Positions 22,831 to 31,294 of a stretch of DNA of 34,897 bases are shown in pieces (within the stretch, counting starts at the first letter, position 1; every line of letters begins with the position of its first letter). Location: positions 1 to 34,897 of the IMG/VR virus record IMGVR_UViG_3300037635_005233, one strand, 5' to 3'. The position numbers were made by a program, and so were the translations under genes. This DNA comes from a virus. Under the pieces are notes generated by a model, which saw nothing but the letters and a program-made list of their open reading frames with translations, did no database searches and was not told the DNA's origin.

Positions 22831-25402
22831 AGTATCCCCCATATCCTGGTGAGGGGGATGGTGGGGGAGATGGTGTAGGAGTTGGCGTTGGCGTTGGCGT
22901 TGGCGTTGGTGCAGGAGTTGGCGTCGGTGTTGGCGTCGGTGTTGGCGTCGGTGTTGGTGCAGGAGTTGCAATTGTTTGTGAAACGGGTGCTGTAGTTGTT
23001 TGTGAAGTTGGTGAAGATACTTGTTGATTTATTAAACTCGGTGCTCCAGATCTTAACCCCCCTAAACTTTCTTCTCTTGTATTATATATTATATCATGTG
23101 CAGTATTAACATGATATTCTCCAACCATTTTTACACCCTTTTTTGGGTGAATGTGGAATTCTCCATAATATGGACGACCATTGACATATCCAATGAGTTT
23201 TTCTGGTTCATTAATACAATCAACGACAGATTTAATTCTAACCAACTCTTTAAGTTTTCTTGGATCAATCCTACCGTCAGGAGTTGTAAGTAAGTCTCTA
23301 TTAAAAGGTATCCTACTTAAGACTGGTCTAAGGATTGCTCCTGAACCGGTATTAGTTCGTATGGTGATATTTAACAATTGATCGACCGGTATATAATTAT
23401 TTAGTAATACATCAGGAGTAGATATTGTGGTTGATGCAGTTGGTCTAGTTGGTGTGGTTTCAGTATTGAAAATTTCTGGAGAAGTGATGTTAATGTCTAT
23501 AATAGATCCATCATCATCTATAACTAAGTCATAAACATTTCCAACTTCATCTATAGCATCATCAGTTGATTCATATCCAATTCCAGTAGATTGAACAATT
23601 ACATCAGAAACATAAACAGGAATATCACTAGGATTAGTTTCTGATATATCATTTCCAATATTGACATTTGAATTTCCTACAGGATAATTTTCTCCGGGAG
23701 AAACTACAAAAATTCCATCAACTTCTCCATTTTCATTTATAGTAGATCGAAGAACAGCACCATATCCTTGTTCGCATTCATCTACAACTTCCAAAAATGG
23801 TGGATATTTATAATTTTTACCTCCAGATTTAAGTATTGCTCCTATTATACTACCACTCAATATTCTTCCGGTCACATCCTTTTCAAATTCTCCCAATACT
23901 ATGTCAGCTTCAACTCCTTTACCCATACCACCAAAGAATTTTATTCTAGGCGAAGAATTGCATGATGTTATAGGTCCAGTATAGCAACCACTACTAGTTT
24001 GAGTTGTTATATCAGAGAAAATATCAAATCCTACTTTCACTCCTTCTACACCACTTTGAATTTCATCAACTAAATTCTTTCTAGCGGCATTTGCCCTGTT
24101 CATATCATCTAAAATATTTTTAAAATCTAAAATTTTGTCTGCCACCATATCAGGGCCAATACCAATTCTCCATACATCAGTATTATCAATAGATTTATTT
24201 TTATTTTGATTTAAATCAAACAACCCACTAATTCCCTTAAGTGCCGCAACTCCACTAGTAAGAAAATCGATAACATTAAACCCTGCAGATAATATTTTAT
24301 TCACACCACCTAACACACCAGAAATTCCACCTTGAATTTTTCTTAAAATTTCATTAATTACTGATGCCGTAACTTGTACCGATACACACTTTGAGGGTCT
24401 TTTTACATTATCAACTACATCAGATAATAAACTTTGAACAGTTCTAAACAAACTGTTTATTACCATTCCAGGTAATCTTGGTATCATAGATTGAAGTGCT
24501 TTTACCGGAATAACCATTGCCTGTTGTGCAAGAACACCAGCAAGATGAGCAGCAGCAGGATTACCAGTTGCTGCAAGAACTGCAGCATAAACTGCCTGAT
24601 AAAGTGCTTTAAGACCTTGCTGAAGTATGGAAATTAGTCCATTGTAAAGAACATCTATACATTGTCCAACAATACCCTCAGCAATACCCATAATTTTGTC
24701 AGTGGAGCGACTAACTTCTGCAACTTTGTTTAGAATTTTATTGTAAGGATCATTAACTTTTTTGATCAAGTTATAAGTCTCTGCTTCTATCGATTTTGCA
24801 GTATTATCGTCACCAGCATTTGCAAGTACAACCTTTTTACCTATTGCAGTACTATAACTTACTTCATCTTTTTCTGTATTCTTATTATTTAATTGATCGA
24901 TAGTTTCTGTAGGAACTTTTCTTGGAGATTTCTGTGCTCTAGTACTATCTTCATTTTCTTCTGATGGGTGAAGAGTTCCATTAGGTTTTTTGACCCTATT
25001 AGTATATCCAGTAAATGGTACAAATGGTGAAGAATATGCTGCAGAAGTAACTTCCCCAGTTCTACCAAAACATCCCATAATAACTGGAATTTGAGAATTA
25101 TCACCATCCAAAAAGAATCCTAGGACAGTATCTCCCGGTCTAATTTTTGGATTTACTGCATAATTTGCTGCACCACTACCTGATGTTGTGGGTAGCATAA
25201 CTTGCGCCCAAGGCAAATCATCATTTGAAAGTTCACTTTCGTTTACTGGATGATACCCTAATATTCTAACTTTTAATCTATTTCCCCATCCACCACCATT
25301 CGATTGTTCTTTTTGGGATTTGATTGGAGGAATTTGTCCAATCCACCATCTAAATCCATCTCTTCCTAAAAAATTACTCTTAAACAGTGATTCTTCTATC
25401 AT
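22829..25402 (-). CDS. 5: gp5-like baseplate hub / spike protein without lysozyme (857 aa)
   Basis: The N-terminus (about 1-130) is a gp5-type OB fold: GFRWWIGQIPP, NRLKVRILGYHPVNESEL, LPWAQVMLPT, KIRPGDTVLGFFLDGDN, PVIMGCFG. A long mostly helical, hydrophobic section follows (about 240-420, for example QAVYAAVLAATGNPAAAHLA), then glycine-rich structural modules (KSGGKNYKYPPFLEVVDE). A conserved segment GEFHIHPKKGVKMVGEYHVN lies at about 760-780. The last 45 residues are a Thr-Pro repeat ending PSPPPSPSPGYGGY. The lysozyme domain of T4 gp5 is absent. The gene overlaps gp27 by 4 nt, matching the gp27-gp5 contact in the T4 hub. Assignment as gp5 rests on the OB fold and on context. Confidence 0.75.
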   Translation of the reverse strand: MIEESLFKSNFLGRDGFRWWIGQIPPIKSQKEQSNGGGWGNRLKVRILGYHPVNESELSNDDLPWAQVMLPTTSGSGAANYAVNPKIRPGDTVLGFFLDGDNSQIPVIMGCFGRTGEVTSAAYSSPFVPFTGYTNRVKKPNGTLHPSEENEDSTRAQKSPRKVPTETIDQLNNKNTEKDEVSYSTAIGKKVVLANAGDDNTAKSIEAETYNLIKKVNDPYNKILNKVAEVSRSTDKIMGIAEGIVGQCIDVLYNGLISILQQGLKALYQAVYAAVLAATGNPAAAHLAGVLAQQAMVIPVKALQSMIPRLPGMVINSLFRTVQSLLSDVVDNVKRPSKCVSVQVTASVINEILRKIQGGISGVLGGVNKILSAGFNVIDFLTSGVAALKGISGLFDLNQNKNKSIDNTDVWRIGIGPDMVADKILDFKNILDDMNRANAARKNLVDEIQSGVEGVKVGFDIFSDITTQTSSGCYTGPITSCNSSPRIKFFGGMGKGVEADIVLGEFEKDVTGRILSGSIIGAILKSGGKNYKYPPFLEVVDECEQGYGAVLRSTINENGEVDGIFVVSPGENYPVGNSNVNIGNDISETNPSDIPVYVSDVIVQSTGIGYESTDDAIDEVGNVYDLVIDDDGSIIDINITSPEIFNTETTPTRPTASTTISTPDVLLNNYIPVDQLLNITIRTNTGSGAILRPVLSRIPFNRDLLTTPDGRIDPRKLKELVRIKSVVDCINEPEKLIGYVNGRPYYGEFHIHPKKGVKMVGEYHVNTAHDIIYNTREESLGGLRSGAPSLINQQVSSPTSQTTTAPVSQTIATPAPTPTPTPTPTPTPTPAPTPTPTPTPTPTPSPPPSPSPGYGGY
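22876..22975 (-). repeat. Thr-Pro coding microsatellite-like repeat
   Basis: Hexamer repeats of gttggc / gttggt (plus strand), encoding alternating Thr-Pro with occasional Ala-Pro on the minus strand, at the 3' end of the gp5-like gene. Prone to length change by slippage. Confidence 0.85.
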
Positions 25403-26721
25403 TTTTTCTTAGCACCAAAACTATCTCTGACTAATTTTAATGATGTATAGGAATTAATTGAATCAAAGTGATGACATAATTCCTTTATCATATATAGACC
25501 ACTTGTTTCAATATCATATTCATCTTGATCTGAAGAACTGGATCTTGGGAATTCACATTCAATTAAATCTCCAGCATTTAAATTGGTATTTAATGGAACT
25601 TGCATATTTAATCTCTGTGTCAACAAAGTATTATATCTCATTAATGATTGAGATTGATATTGGGAAGGATCAGAATTTTCTTTAGTTGTAACTTCTTTCT
25701 CCATAGTTCCAATATCTAATACCTGAGTAATTAATCGTGATGGATAATCTCCGAGAGTTTTATCAGATCCTTCATCCATTTTTGGCAATTTAATATTATC
25801 TCCAAGATTTTCAACTTTATTAATATAATCAGATTTTTTAAATACACCTTGCTGTAAAGTTGTAAATGAGAAATCTAGAGGATTAAAATAAATTCTTTGA
25901 GATGCATAAGTTCCCAATCTCAAATTCGCAAGTAAATCTGAATTTCTTTCAATATAATAATCTAATATTTTAAAGTCATTATTTTTTAATTTATCTTCAG
26001 AGTTGTATGTTTCATTTACTTCAGTATATCTGTAAAATGCTTTTGGTGTTTGCTTATTGAGTTCATCAATAGATCTAAATTGAAATCCCTCTTTTGTTTG
26101 ATAGAATAAAAACCCTGCCGTCCCATCTTTAGAAGCAGAAGGAACACCTTTTGAAGCTAACCATGTCAATATCGTAAATGGTTTTTTCATATTACCAATA
26201 AAACCATAATTATTAGATGTTTTATCAATACTTCCTATCTTATTCGTCTGTAAAACATCAGTTAAAATATTATTTACATGTTCTGATATATTTTGACTTT
26301 TGGCATATTTTCTTGTTACTCTAGAAGTTTCATTTGTAATTGCTTCTCTTGAAACTAACTGTAATGTAAAAGATTCAGAACCTTGGGTTTTTTCAACGTT
26401 ACTAACTGAAGAAACATAAAAATAATCTTCAATTCTAGATGCAAAATCTAAATCTATATTTGAGTTTGTGTTAGCACTTATTTTTAATGCCAACCTTTCC
26501 CCACCTCTAAGAGGTAAACCATTATAAATGCTCTGAAAAACACCATCTTTTTCTATAGATTCGGCGGTATTATTTACTACTAATTTTGCAGTAATTACTG
26601 GAGAAAATATATCTTCAAAATATTGAAATATTAATGCGCCAATTTTAAGATCTACAGATCTAGATTGATCATTAGATTCTAATATCAATTCACTATATAT
26701 TGACTTGCTAGTTGCATCCAT
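25399..26721 (-). CDS. 27: baseplate hub protein gp27
   Basis: A 440-aa protein that reads like gp27 of T4-type phages (about 390 aa in T4): IYSELILESNDQSRSVDLKI at the start, then LIFQYFEDIFSPVITAKLVV. A phage tail-hub middle follows (NVEKTQGSESFTLQLVSREA, NYGFIGNMKKPFTILTWLAS), with a C-terminal beta domain (LNAGDLIECEFPRSSSSD, SGLYMIKELCHHFD). gp27 forms the trimeric ring joining the gp5 spike to the tail tube. The start ATG overlaps the stop of the cell-wall hydrolase gene by one base, and its stop overlaps the gp5-like start. Gene order around it (26, 51, then hub proteins, 27, 5-like) supports the call. Confidence 0.8.
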   Translation of the reverse strand: MDATSKSIYSELILESNDQSRSVDLKIGALIFQYFEDIFSPVITAKLVVNNTAESIEKDGVFQSIYNGLPLRGGERLALKISANTNSNIDLDFASRIEDYFYVSSVSNVEKTQGSESFTLQLVSREAITNETSRVTRKYAKSQNISEHVNNILTDVLQTNKIGSIDKTSNNYGFIGNMKKPFTILTWLASKGVPSASKDGTAGFLFYQTKEGFQFRSIDELNKQTPKAFYRYTEVNETYNSEDKLKNNDFKILDYYIERNSDLLANLRLGTYASQRIYFNPLDFSFTTLQQGVFKKSDYINKVENLGDNIKLPKMDEGSDKTLGDYPSRLITQVLDIGTMEKEVTTKENSDPSQYQSQSLMRYNTLLTQRLNMQVPLNTNLNAGDLIECEFPRSSSSDQDEYDIETSGLYMIKELCHHFDSINSYTSLKLVRDSFGAKKK

Positions 26722-28733
26722 TATACGTAACTAAGTTCGAGTAAGATTTTTTGTTTGATAAAACTATTTAACATAGTAATCTTGTTGGGTGAATTTGATG
26801 TAGTTTTTGAAGCAATATTTGATAATGATTGTGGTAATTGTGGTTGAGAATTTGAAGTATTTAAAATAATAGTGTCTCCTACACGTTCTTCAGTAACAGA
26901 AGCAACTTTATTTGTTTCATTGCCCGTAGTTGAAGATTTTAAAGTTGGTGCAACAGATCGTGCATCATTTAAATACATATTATACTCTCTACCACCATAT
27001 ACAGTCCAAGCTTGATAATTTTGGAGATCAAATATAGTCTTTGCTGCTTTTGCATTTGTCATTGGATCATAGAGATCATTAACACTATCGATACCAAATA
27101 ACCTCAACCTCTCATCTTCAAGAGGACCTGTCATATTAATTTGCCATAATCCATATGATGTTTCCCCATTTTGATTATATAAACCAGATTTAATTGTATC
27201 GTTAGAAGAATCGCCTCCAGATTCTGCCATAGCAATTGCTGCCATTTTTATCGATTGCTCATCATCAAATCCTACACTTTTTGACAATTTAATTAAACTT
27301 GCAATATCAAAGTTTTTTCCCGATGGCATAAATGATGTTTGTGGTTCTACTCCTCCAACTTGTTCTTCAACCCAATTCCTAGCGTCATTATACATATCGC
27401 CAATACCTTCAATCATACTGCCAAATGTTTCACGTACATTATCAGGTATCTGACTGATTGGATTTGGATTATTTGTGGATGGAGTCGTTGTTTTAGTTGC
27501 TTTTACATTCCCACCTTTTACAATGAGTTTATCATTTATCAGTCCAGCAGGATTCATAGTTTCTGAAACTTGAGATGATCCAAAATCATATTTTTTTGCA
27601 TGATCTACATGTAAATGTGGTCCTGTCGATAGTCCGGTGCTACCACTTCTTCCCACAACTTTTGCATTGCCATCATTTCCGGTACCTGCACCAACTTCTT
27701 CACCTTTTCTAACATTTATAGATTCCATATGTGCAAGTTTAACAAATGTCCCATCTTCTAACTGTATGACAACAAAATTTCCATAACCACCATTTTGGCC
27801 ATCAGGATCATTAGAATCCCCCATAAGTCCAACATCAACCACAGTACCGTTGGCGACCATAGTAATTGGTGTTCCCTCAGGTAGTGCATAATCTTCTCCA
27901 GTATGTCCCTTCTGCCCCTTAACACCATGAACACGACTCGAACCTCTGGATCCCCGCCCTCCTGGACTATATTGTCCATAATCTACTCCGCCAACATCTT
28001 CTAATTTTTCACCACCAGTAGAGGTATAAGATGTTGTTCCTCCTCCTTCTGTAGAGGGTATTTCTTCTGTAGAGGGTATTTCTTCTGTAGTATCTTCTCC
28101 ATCATCATCATCTAATCCAGATAAAACTGCAAATGCATCAGTTATGTCATTTTTAAGAGAATTGAATGATTCTGTTAATCCATCTGTAGCAGTAGAAATT
28201 TCACCCGATTTATCCAAAAAATCAAAATTCATTGTGTTTTGGAAAACTCCATTAAGAATATTTCCAAATTCTTTCATTATATTAAAAATTTTGTTTGGTG
28301 CATTATTTAATATGTTACCAACAACTCTAATACGATTAATAAATCTTTCACCTTTATCAATCCACTCAGGAAGATTATTAATCAACCATCCCAACGTGGT
28401 CCAACCTAAAAATTTTAATATTCTTTCAAGAAAACTTCCACCAGAAGTTTTTAATACTTTAGATCCTGGTATAACTGATCTAAAATTAATTGATGATGCT
28501 TCTATTTCCGCTTCTTTTACATTTCTTTTTTTTACTTCTTCAGATCTCAGTTTAAAAATTTTAGATTTTTTTGCAATAAATGATTTCTGCCTTGTACCAT
28601 TACTTAATGATTTTGAAATATTTGAAATAGACTTCTGTGTCGTACTAGTAGATTTGTTTATTTCAGTAAGAGTATTTCTTAAACTAAAAATCCCTTGAGT
28701 TTGTGGTGTTATTGCCGAGACTGGAATTGCCAT
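26721..28733 (-). CDS. tail hub protein with M23 peptidase and lytic transglycosylase domains (670 aa)
   Basis: Three parts. The N-terminus (about 1-210) is helical with a hydrophobic segment RILKFLGWTTLGWLINNLPE (103-122), similar in layout to the neighbouring 547-aa protein. An acidic linker follows. Residues about 268-400 form a LytM/M23 metallopeptidase: H277-x3-D281, H335, and H373-L-H375 (GPHLHVD), which are the usual zinc and catalytic positions. Residues about 480-595 look like a soluble lytic transglycosylase domain: AIAMAESGGDSS with E504 as candidate catalytic acid, ETSYGLWQINM, DPMTNAKAAKTI, then W575. Together they would cut both the peptide and the glycan of peptidoglycan during tail penetration. 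They replace the lysozyme missing from gp5. By position it takes the place of gp28/gp29 (inference). Confidence 0.8.
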   Translation of the reverse strand: MAIPVSAITPQTQGIFSLRNTLTEINKSTSTTQKSISNISKSLSNGTRQKSFIAKKSKIFKLRSEEVKKRNVKEAEIEASSINFRSVIPGSKVLKTSGGSFLERILKFLGWTTLGWLINNLPEWIDKGERFINRIRVVGNILNNAPNKIFNIMKEFGNILNGVFQNTMNFDFLDKSGEISTATDGLTESFNSLKNDITDAFAVLSGLDDDDGEDTTEEIPSTEEIPSTEGGGTTSYTSTGGEKLEDVGGVDYGQYSPGGRGSRGSSRVHGVKGQKGHTGEDYALPEGTPITMVANGTVVDVGLMGDSNDPDGQNGGYGNFVVIQLEDGTFVKLAHMESINVRKGEEVGAGTGNDGNAKVVGRSGSTGLSTGPHLHVDHAKKYDFGSSQVSETMNPAGLINDKLIVKGGNVKATKTTTPSTNNPNPISQIPDNVRETFGSMIEGIGDMYNDARNWVEEQVGGVEPQTSFMPSGKNFDIASLIKLSKSVGFDDEQSIKMAAIAMAESGGDSSNDTIKSGLYNQNGETSYGLWQINMTGPLEDERLRLFGIDSVNDLYDPMTNAKAAKTIFDLQNYQAWTVYGGREYNMYLNDARSVAPTLKSSTTGNETNKVASVTEERVGDTIILNTSNSQPQLPQSLSNIASKTTSNSPNKITMLNSFIKQKILLELSYV

Positions 28734-28734
28734 G

Positions 28735-30378
28735 TTACACTACCACGTTATATGAATGTAGAGAATATAATGTATAAAAATTTTCTGGATTTGAAGATGT
28801 AATAATAGGAATATCTGTCATACTATCATCAGATTGTATGCTTACCGACGTTGGACTAGAGGATTGAGAAGTATTTGTAATAATTATTGGTTTTGATTTT
28901 GGCAATCTGGCAACAGGATCTTTCATTATCCTAGATTCTGGATTTGGATTAATAATTGGTGCTTCTGTTACGGAAACTGGTTCATTTGGAGTTGAACTTA
29001 TGGTTGGTGCTTCTTGCGAACTATTTGAAGTATTTGTTAAATTAGAAGATGGTTGAACATTTGCAGATTTTGCTTTTGGTATAATATCGCCCCAATCATG
29101 ACCTTGCTGATTTGCATGTTCTCTAAATAATATCTGTTTTTCTGGAGATAAGTTATTAAATTCACCTCTAATTTTACCTTTAGCAAACGGTAAATTACGC
29201 TGATTCCATGCCTTATTATATAATTTAAGTTCTTCTTCACTTAAGGATTTTTGAGTAGTAGGTTCCACATTATTATAATTTTCATTACTAGGATTTTGAT
29301 TACTCTCAGATTCTTCAATAGTTACATTTGTACTCGGTTTATTGGACTCTACACCAGTATTTTGTTCTGTAGTAGTTGGTGAAGTAGTAGTATTATTTGT
29401 AGATTCTTCAGTTTCTTTAGGTTTTTCATCAATAAGACCAACTCCAATTAAATCGAGTAATTGCTCTGCATTATAAACTAAACCTGCCAACCTTGCGATT
29501 CTTCCTAAAGGTGTTAAAGAAACTGCACCTATTATAGCCTCAGTATAGTTTCCTTCTGCTGCCTCAAGACCAATACCAAGAGCAGTTAAAACTCCTCCAA
29601 TGAAACCAGGACCTTTAGGCACATTTCCTGTGCGCCCTCCACCCCTAGGAATATTTTTAGTAGCAGCAGCACCTTGCAATAAGTTTTTCAATGATCGAAA
29701 TGGTTTTCCAATTAATACACTACCAATAACTTTTGAAACTGATACTATACTATTAACTATAGTACCTATACCACCTTTAAGAAGTAAAAGTACATTTATT
29801 GCATTTCTAATTCCTTCTAGAAGTTTATTTTTTATCTTTGTAACTAAATCTGCATTACCCTTACTCTGAGATTCAATTAACTCACCAACATTTGAAATTA
29901 ACCATCCACCAAATAAGTATAATAATGATTGCCCTATTCTATCAAACAATCCCGAAGTTTTTCTTGTAATTGGTTGTGCAGCAATAGAAAAAGAGCGATT
30001 TATTTTTTCCTCAATATCTCTTTCCTGACCACTTCTTAGTCCTTGTTCAGCAAGCAATCTATCTTGATTTTGCTGAGATAAAAGAATATTTTGATCATTC
30101 GTAATATCATTTTGCAATAAAACTGAAATATTTTGTAATCCAGAATTTAATAATAAAACATTACGTCTTACTTCATCAAGACCTACTTGCAATCCTACAA
30201 GATTTTGTTGGTTTTGTTGTGTTAATTGTAATGTTTGTACATCCGTTACGGTTGGTTGGGGAGCCACCATTACTGTTGGAGAATTAACTCCACTAAAAAC
30301 ATTTCCACTACCTGCAATAGTTTGTCTAGATTCTTGTGATAGTGGAGATGTTGTCAGTGGGGTTACTTTAGGTGCCAT
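28735..30378 (-). CDS. baseplate hub / tape-measure-like protein (547 aa)
   Basis: The N-terminal third (about 45-130) is Gln/Leu/Asn-rich and should form a coiled coil (QTLQLTQQNQQNLVGLQVGL, LLSQQNQDRLLAEQGLRSGQ). A hydrophobic stretch LFDRIGQSLLYLFGGWLISN (144-163) resembles that in the 670-aa neighbour. A Gly/Ala-rich, membrane-compatible middle (about 195-310) follows. The rest is low-complexity Ser/Thr/Asn/Pro with one compact helical piece (LYNKAWNQRNLPFAKGKIRG). Coiled coil plus hydrophobic segments is typical of tape-measure and hub assembly proteins, and T4 gp29 has nearly this size (590 aa, from memory). It overlaps the end of gp51 by 11 nt. The gp29 equivalence is inferred, not shown by a motif. 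Confidence 0.6.
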   Translation of the reverse strand: MAPKVTPLTTSPLSQESRQTIAGSGNVFSGVNSPTVMVAPQPTVTDVQTLQLTQQNQQNLVGLQVGLDEVRRNVLLLNSGLQNISVLLQNDITNDQNILLSQQNQDRLLAEQGLRSGQERDIEEKINRSFSIAAQPITRKTSGLFDRIGQSLLYLFGGWLISNVGELIESQSKGNADLVTKIKNKLLEGIRNAINVLLLLKGGIGTIVNSIVSVSKVIGSVLIGKPFRSLKNLLQGAAATKNIPRGGGRTGNVPKGPGFIGGVLTALGIGLEAAEGNYTEAIIGAVSLTPLGRIARLAGLVYNAEQLLDLIGVGLIDEKPKETEESTNNTTTSPTTTEQNTGVESNKPSTNVTIEESESNQNPSNENYNNVEPTTQKSLSEEELKLYNKAWNQRNLPFAKGKIRGEFNNLSPEKQILFREHANQQGHDWGDIIPKAKSANVQPSSNLTNTSNSSQEAPTISSTPNEPVSVTEAPIINPNPESRIMKDPVARLPKSKPIIITNTSQSSSPTSVSIQSDDSMTDIPIITSSNPENFYTLYSLHSYNVVV

Positions 30379-30541
30379 TACTGTTCTTTAGATTTTCTTC
30401 TTCAATATATTGTTGGAGAAGAGTAACATAAACCTCTCTTTCCCAAGGAATCATATTTTCTAACTCTGTTAATGAGTATTTATGATGTTGCATCAATGCA
30501 AATGTCATTTTATAATATGACGCAAGACTTTCATGCGTCAT
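30368..30541 (-). CDS. 51: gp51-like baseplate hub assembly protein (57 aa)
   Basis: A 57-aa helical protein: MTHESLASYYKMTFALMQHH, then KYSLTELENMIPWEREVYVT, then LLQQYIEEEN. The pattern (short helix, SLTELENMIPWER, LLQQYIEEE) is what I know from gp51 of T4-type phages and from the C-terminal part of frameshifted tail assembly chaperones. The ATG at 30541 lies 2 nt after the gp26 stop, has no Shine-Dalgarno, and sits inside a perfect 9-bp hairpin, so independent initiation looks poor. The frame continues open upstream, so that a -1 frameshift at the end of gp26 would enter it. The product would be needed for hub assembly and not be part of the virion. Confidence 0.8.
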   Translation of the reverse strand: MTHESLASYYKMTFALMQHHKYSLTELENMIPWEREVYVTLLQQYIEEENLKNSNGT

Positions 30542-30556
30542 AGCTAGGCGAAAAAA
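30516..30556 (-). other. putative -1 programmed ribosomal frameshift signal (gp26 to gp51)
   Basis: Minus strand, in gp26 frame: slippery heptamer T-TTT-TTC (30556-30550), spacer of 7 nt (30549-30543) holding GCC and the TAG stop, then a perfect 9-bp stem TATGACGCA / TGCGTCATA (30542-30534 and 30524-30516) with a 9-nt loop. Slipping back one base leads through CGC-CTA-GCT into the ATG of gp51, giving a fusion of about 298 aa (238 + 3 + 57). All three parts of a classical signal are present with canonical spacing. Confidence 0.75.
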
Positions 30557-31263
30557 GACGAAAGTCCCTCCATTACAATCTCACTCTCAACACCAGTGTT
30601 TGGATTTTTTACTGGAATTGTATGACGGAGTTTTGGCATGGTATCAAAAAATCTTTCAATCTCTTTGAATTGCTTTGAACTAAGTTGCTCAATAAAATCT
30701 TTAAGTTCTTTCTTAGTACAATCTTTTGAAGACCAAGATTCTTCTTCATTATAAACTTGATCAATACAAGAACAAATAATATCAAATGTATCATCGACGG
30801 ATACGCCATCATTAGAAGCAAAATTACCTTTGATGAACTCATTCATTGAAGGATATCTCATCCTTATAGTTAAGTCATCATCTAATTTTATATCTTTATT
30901 ATGATCCTTACTTATCTCAACTCGAATATCATCTAAATTGATACCTACAGGAACTTGTGTTTTTCCATCGTCGGGACATGTAATAAGAACATCTACGGAT
31001 TCTCCAACAGATTTTCCTCTAACGTTTAAAAACAAATATTCAATATCAAAAGTTGCCAAGTTATCAACCTTTACCCCTCTCGTAATAATACAATTTGAAA
31101 TGACATCTCTGACTGCATTGGAGATTTGTTTTGGATCTTCACTCTCCATAGCAATAATTAATATTTTCTCTTCTTTAACAAGAAATGGCCTGTATTTAAT
31201 CTTCTTCTTCAAAGATGGAAGTTCCAACTCATATGTTGGGGTAGACACTTTTGGCAAAGGCAT
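30544..31263 (-). CDS. 26: gp26-like baseplate hub assembly protein (T4_baseplate family)
   Basis: A 239-aa protein with the family-typical start MPLPKVSTPTYELELPSLKK, then KIKYRPFLVKEEKILIIAME. Next come a helical segment, a beta section (GESVDVLITCPDDGKTQVPV) and a C-terminal helical half with CSCIDQVYNEEESWSSKDCT and FIEQLSSKQFKEIERFFDTM, ending MEGLSSFFA. T4 gp26 is about 208 aa and acts in hub formation; the family is thought to act like a tail assembly chaperone. It follows the gp54-like gene behind a TCTAAATA element. Its last codons carry a slippery run that could fuse it to gp51. Confidence 0.8.
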   Translation of the reverse strand: MPLPKVSTPTYELELPSLKKKIKYRPFLVKEEKILIIAMESEDPKQISNAVRDVISNCIITRGVKVDNLATFDIEYLFLNVRGKSVGESVDVLITCPDDGKTQVPVGINLDDIRVEISKDHNKDIKLDDDLTIRMRYPSMNEFIKGNFASNDGVSVDDTFDIICSCIDQVYNEEESWSSKDCTKKELKDFIEQLSSKQFKEIERFFDTMPKLRHTIPVKNPNTGVESEIVMEGLSSFFA

Positions 31264-31286
31264 AATAATTTATGATCTAGTAAATT

Positions 31287-31294
31287 TATTTAGA
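31287..31294 (-). promoter_or_regulatory. late promoter element (TCTAAATA)
   Basis: TCTAAATA on the minus strand, 24 nt before gp26 and overlapping the stop of the gp54-like gene. The same octamer occurs at 32088, 32121 and 33139, each in front of a tail or head gene. Confidence 0.55.

Noticed and set aside
28144-28698. Plus-strand frame of 184 codons opposite the hub hydrolase gene
   Set aside because: Lies entirely within the strongly supported minus-strand gene with M23 and transglycosylase motifs, and has no recognisable domain.
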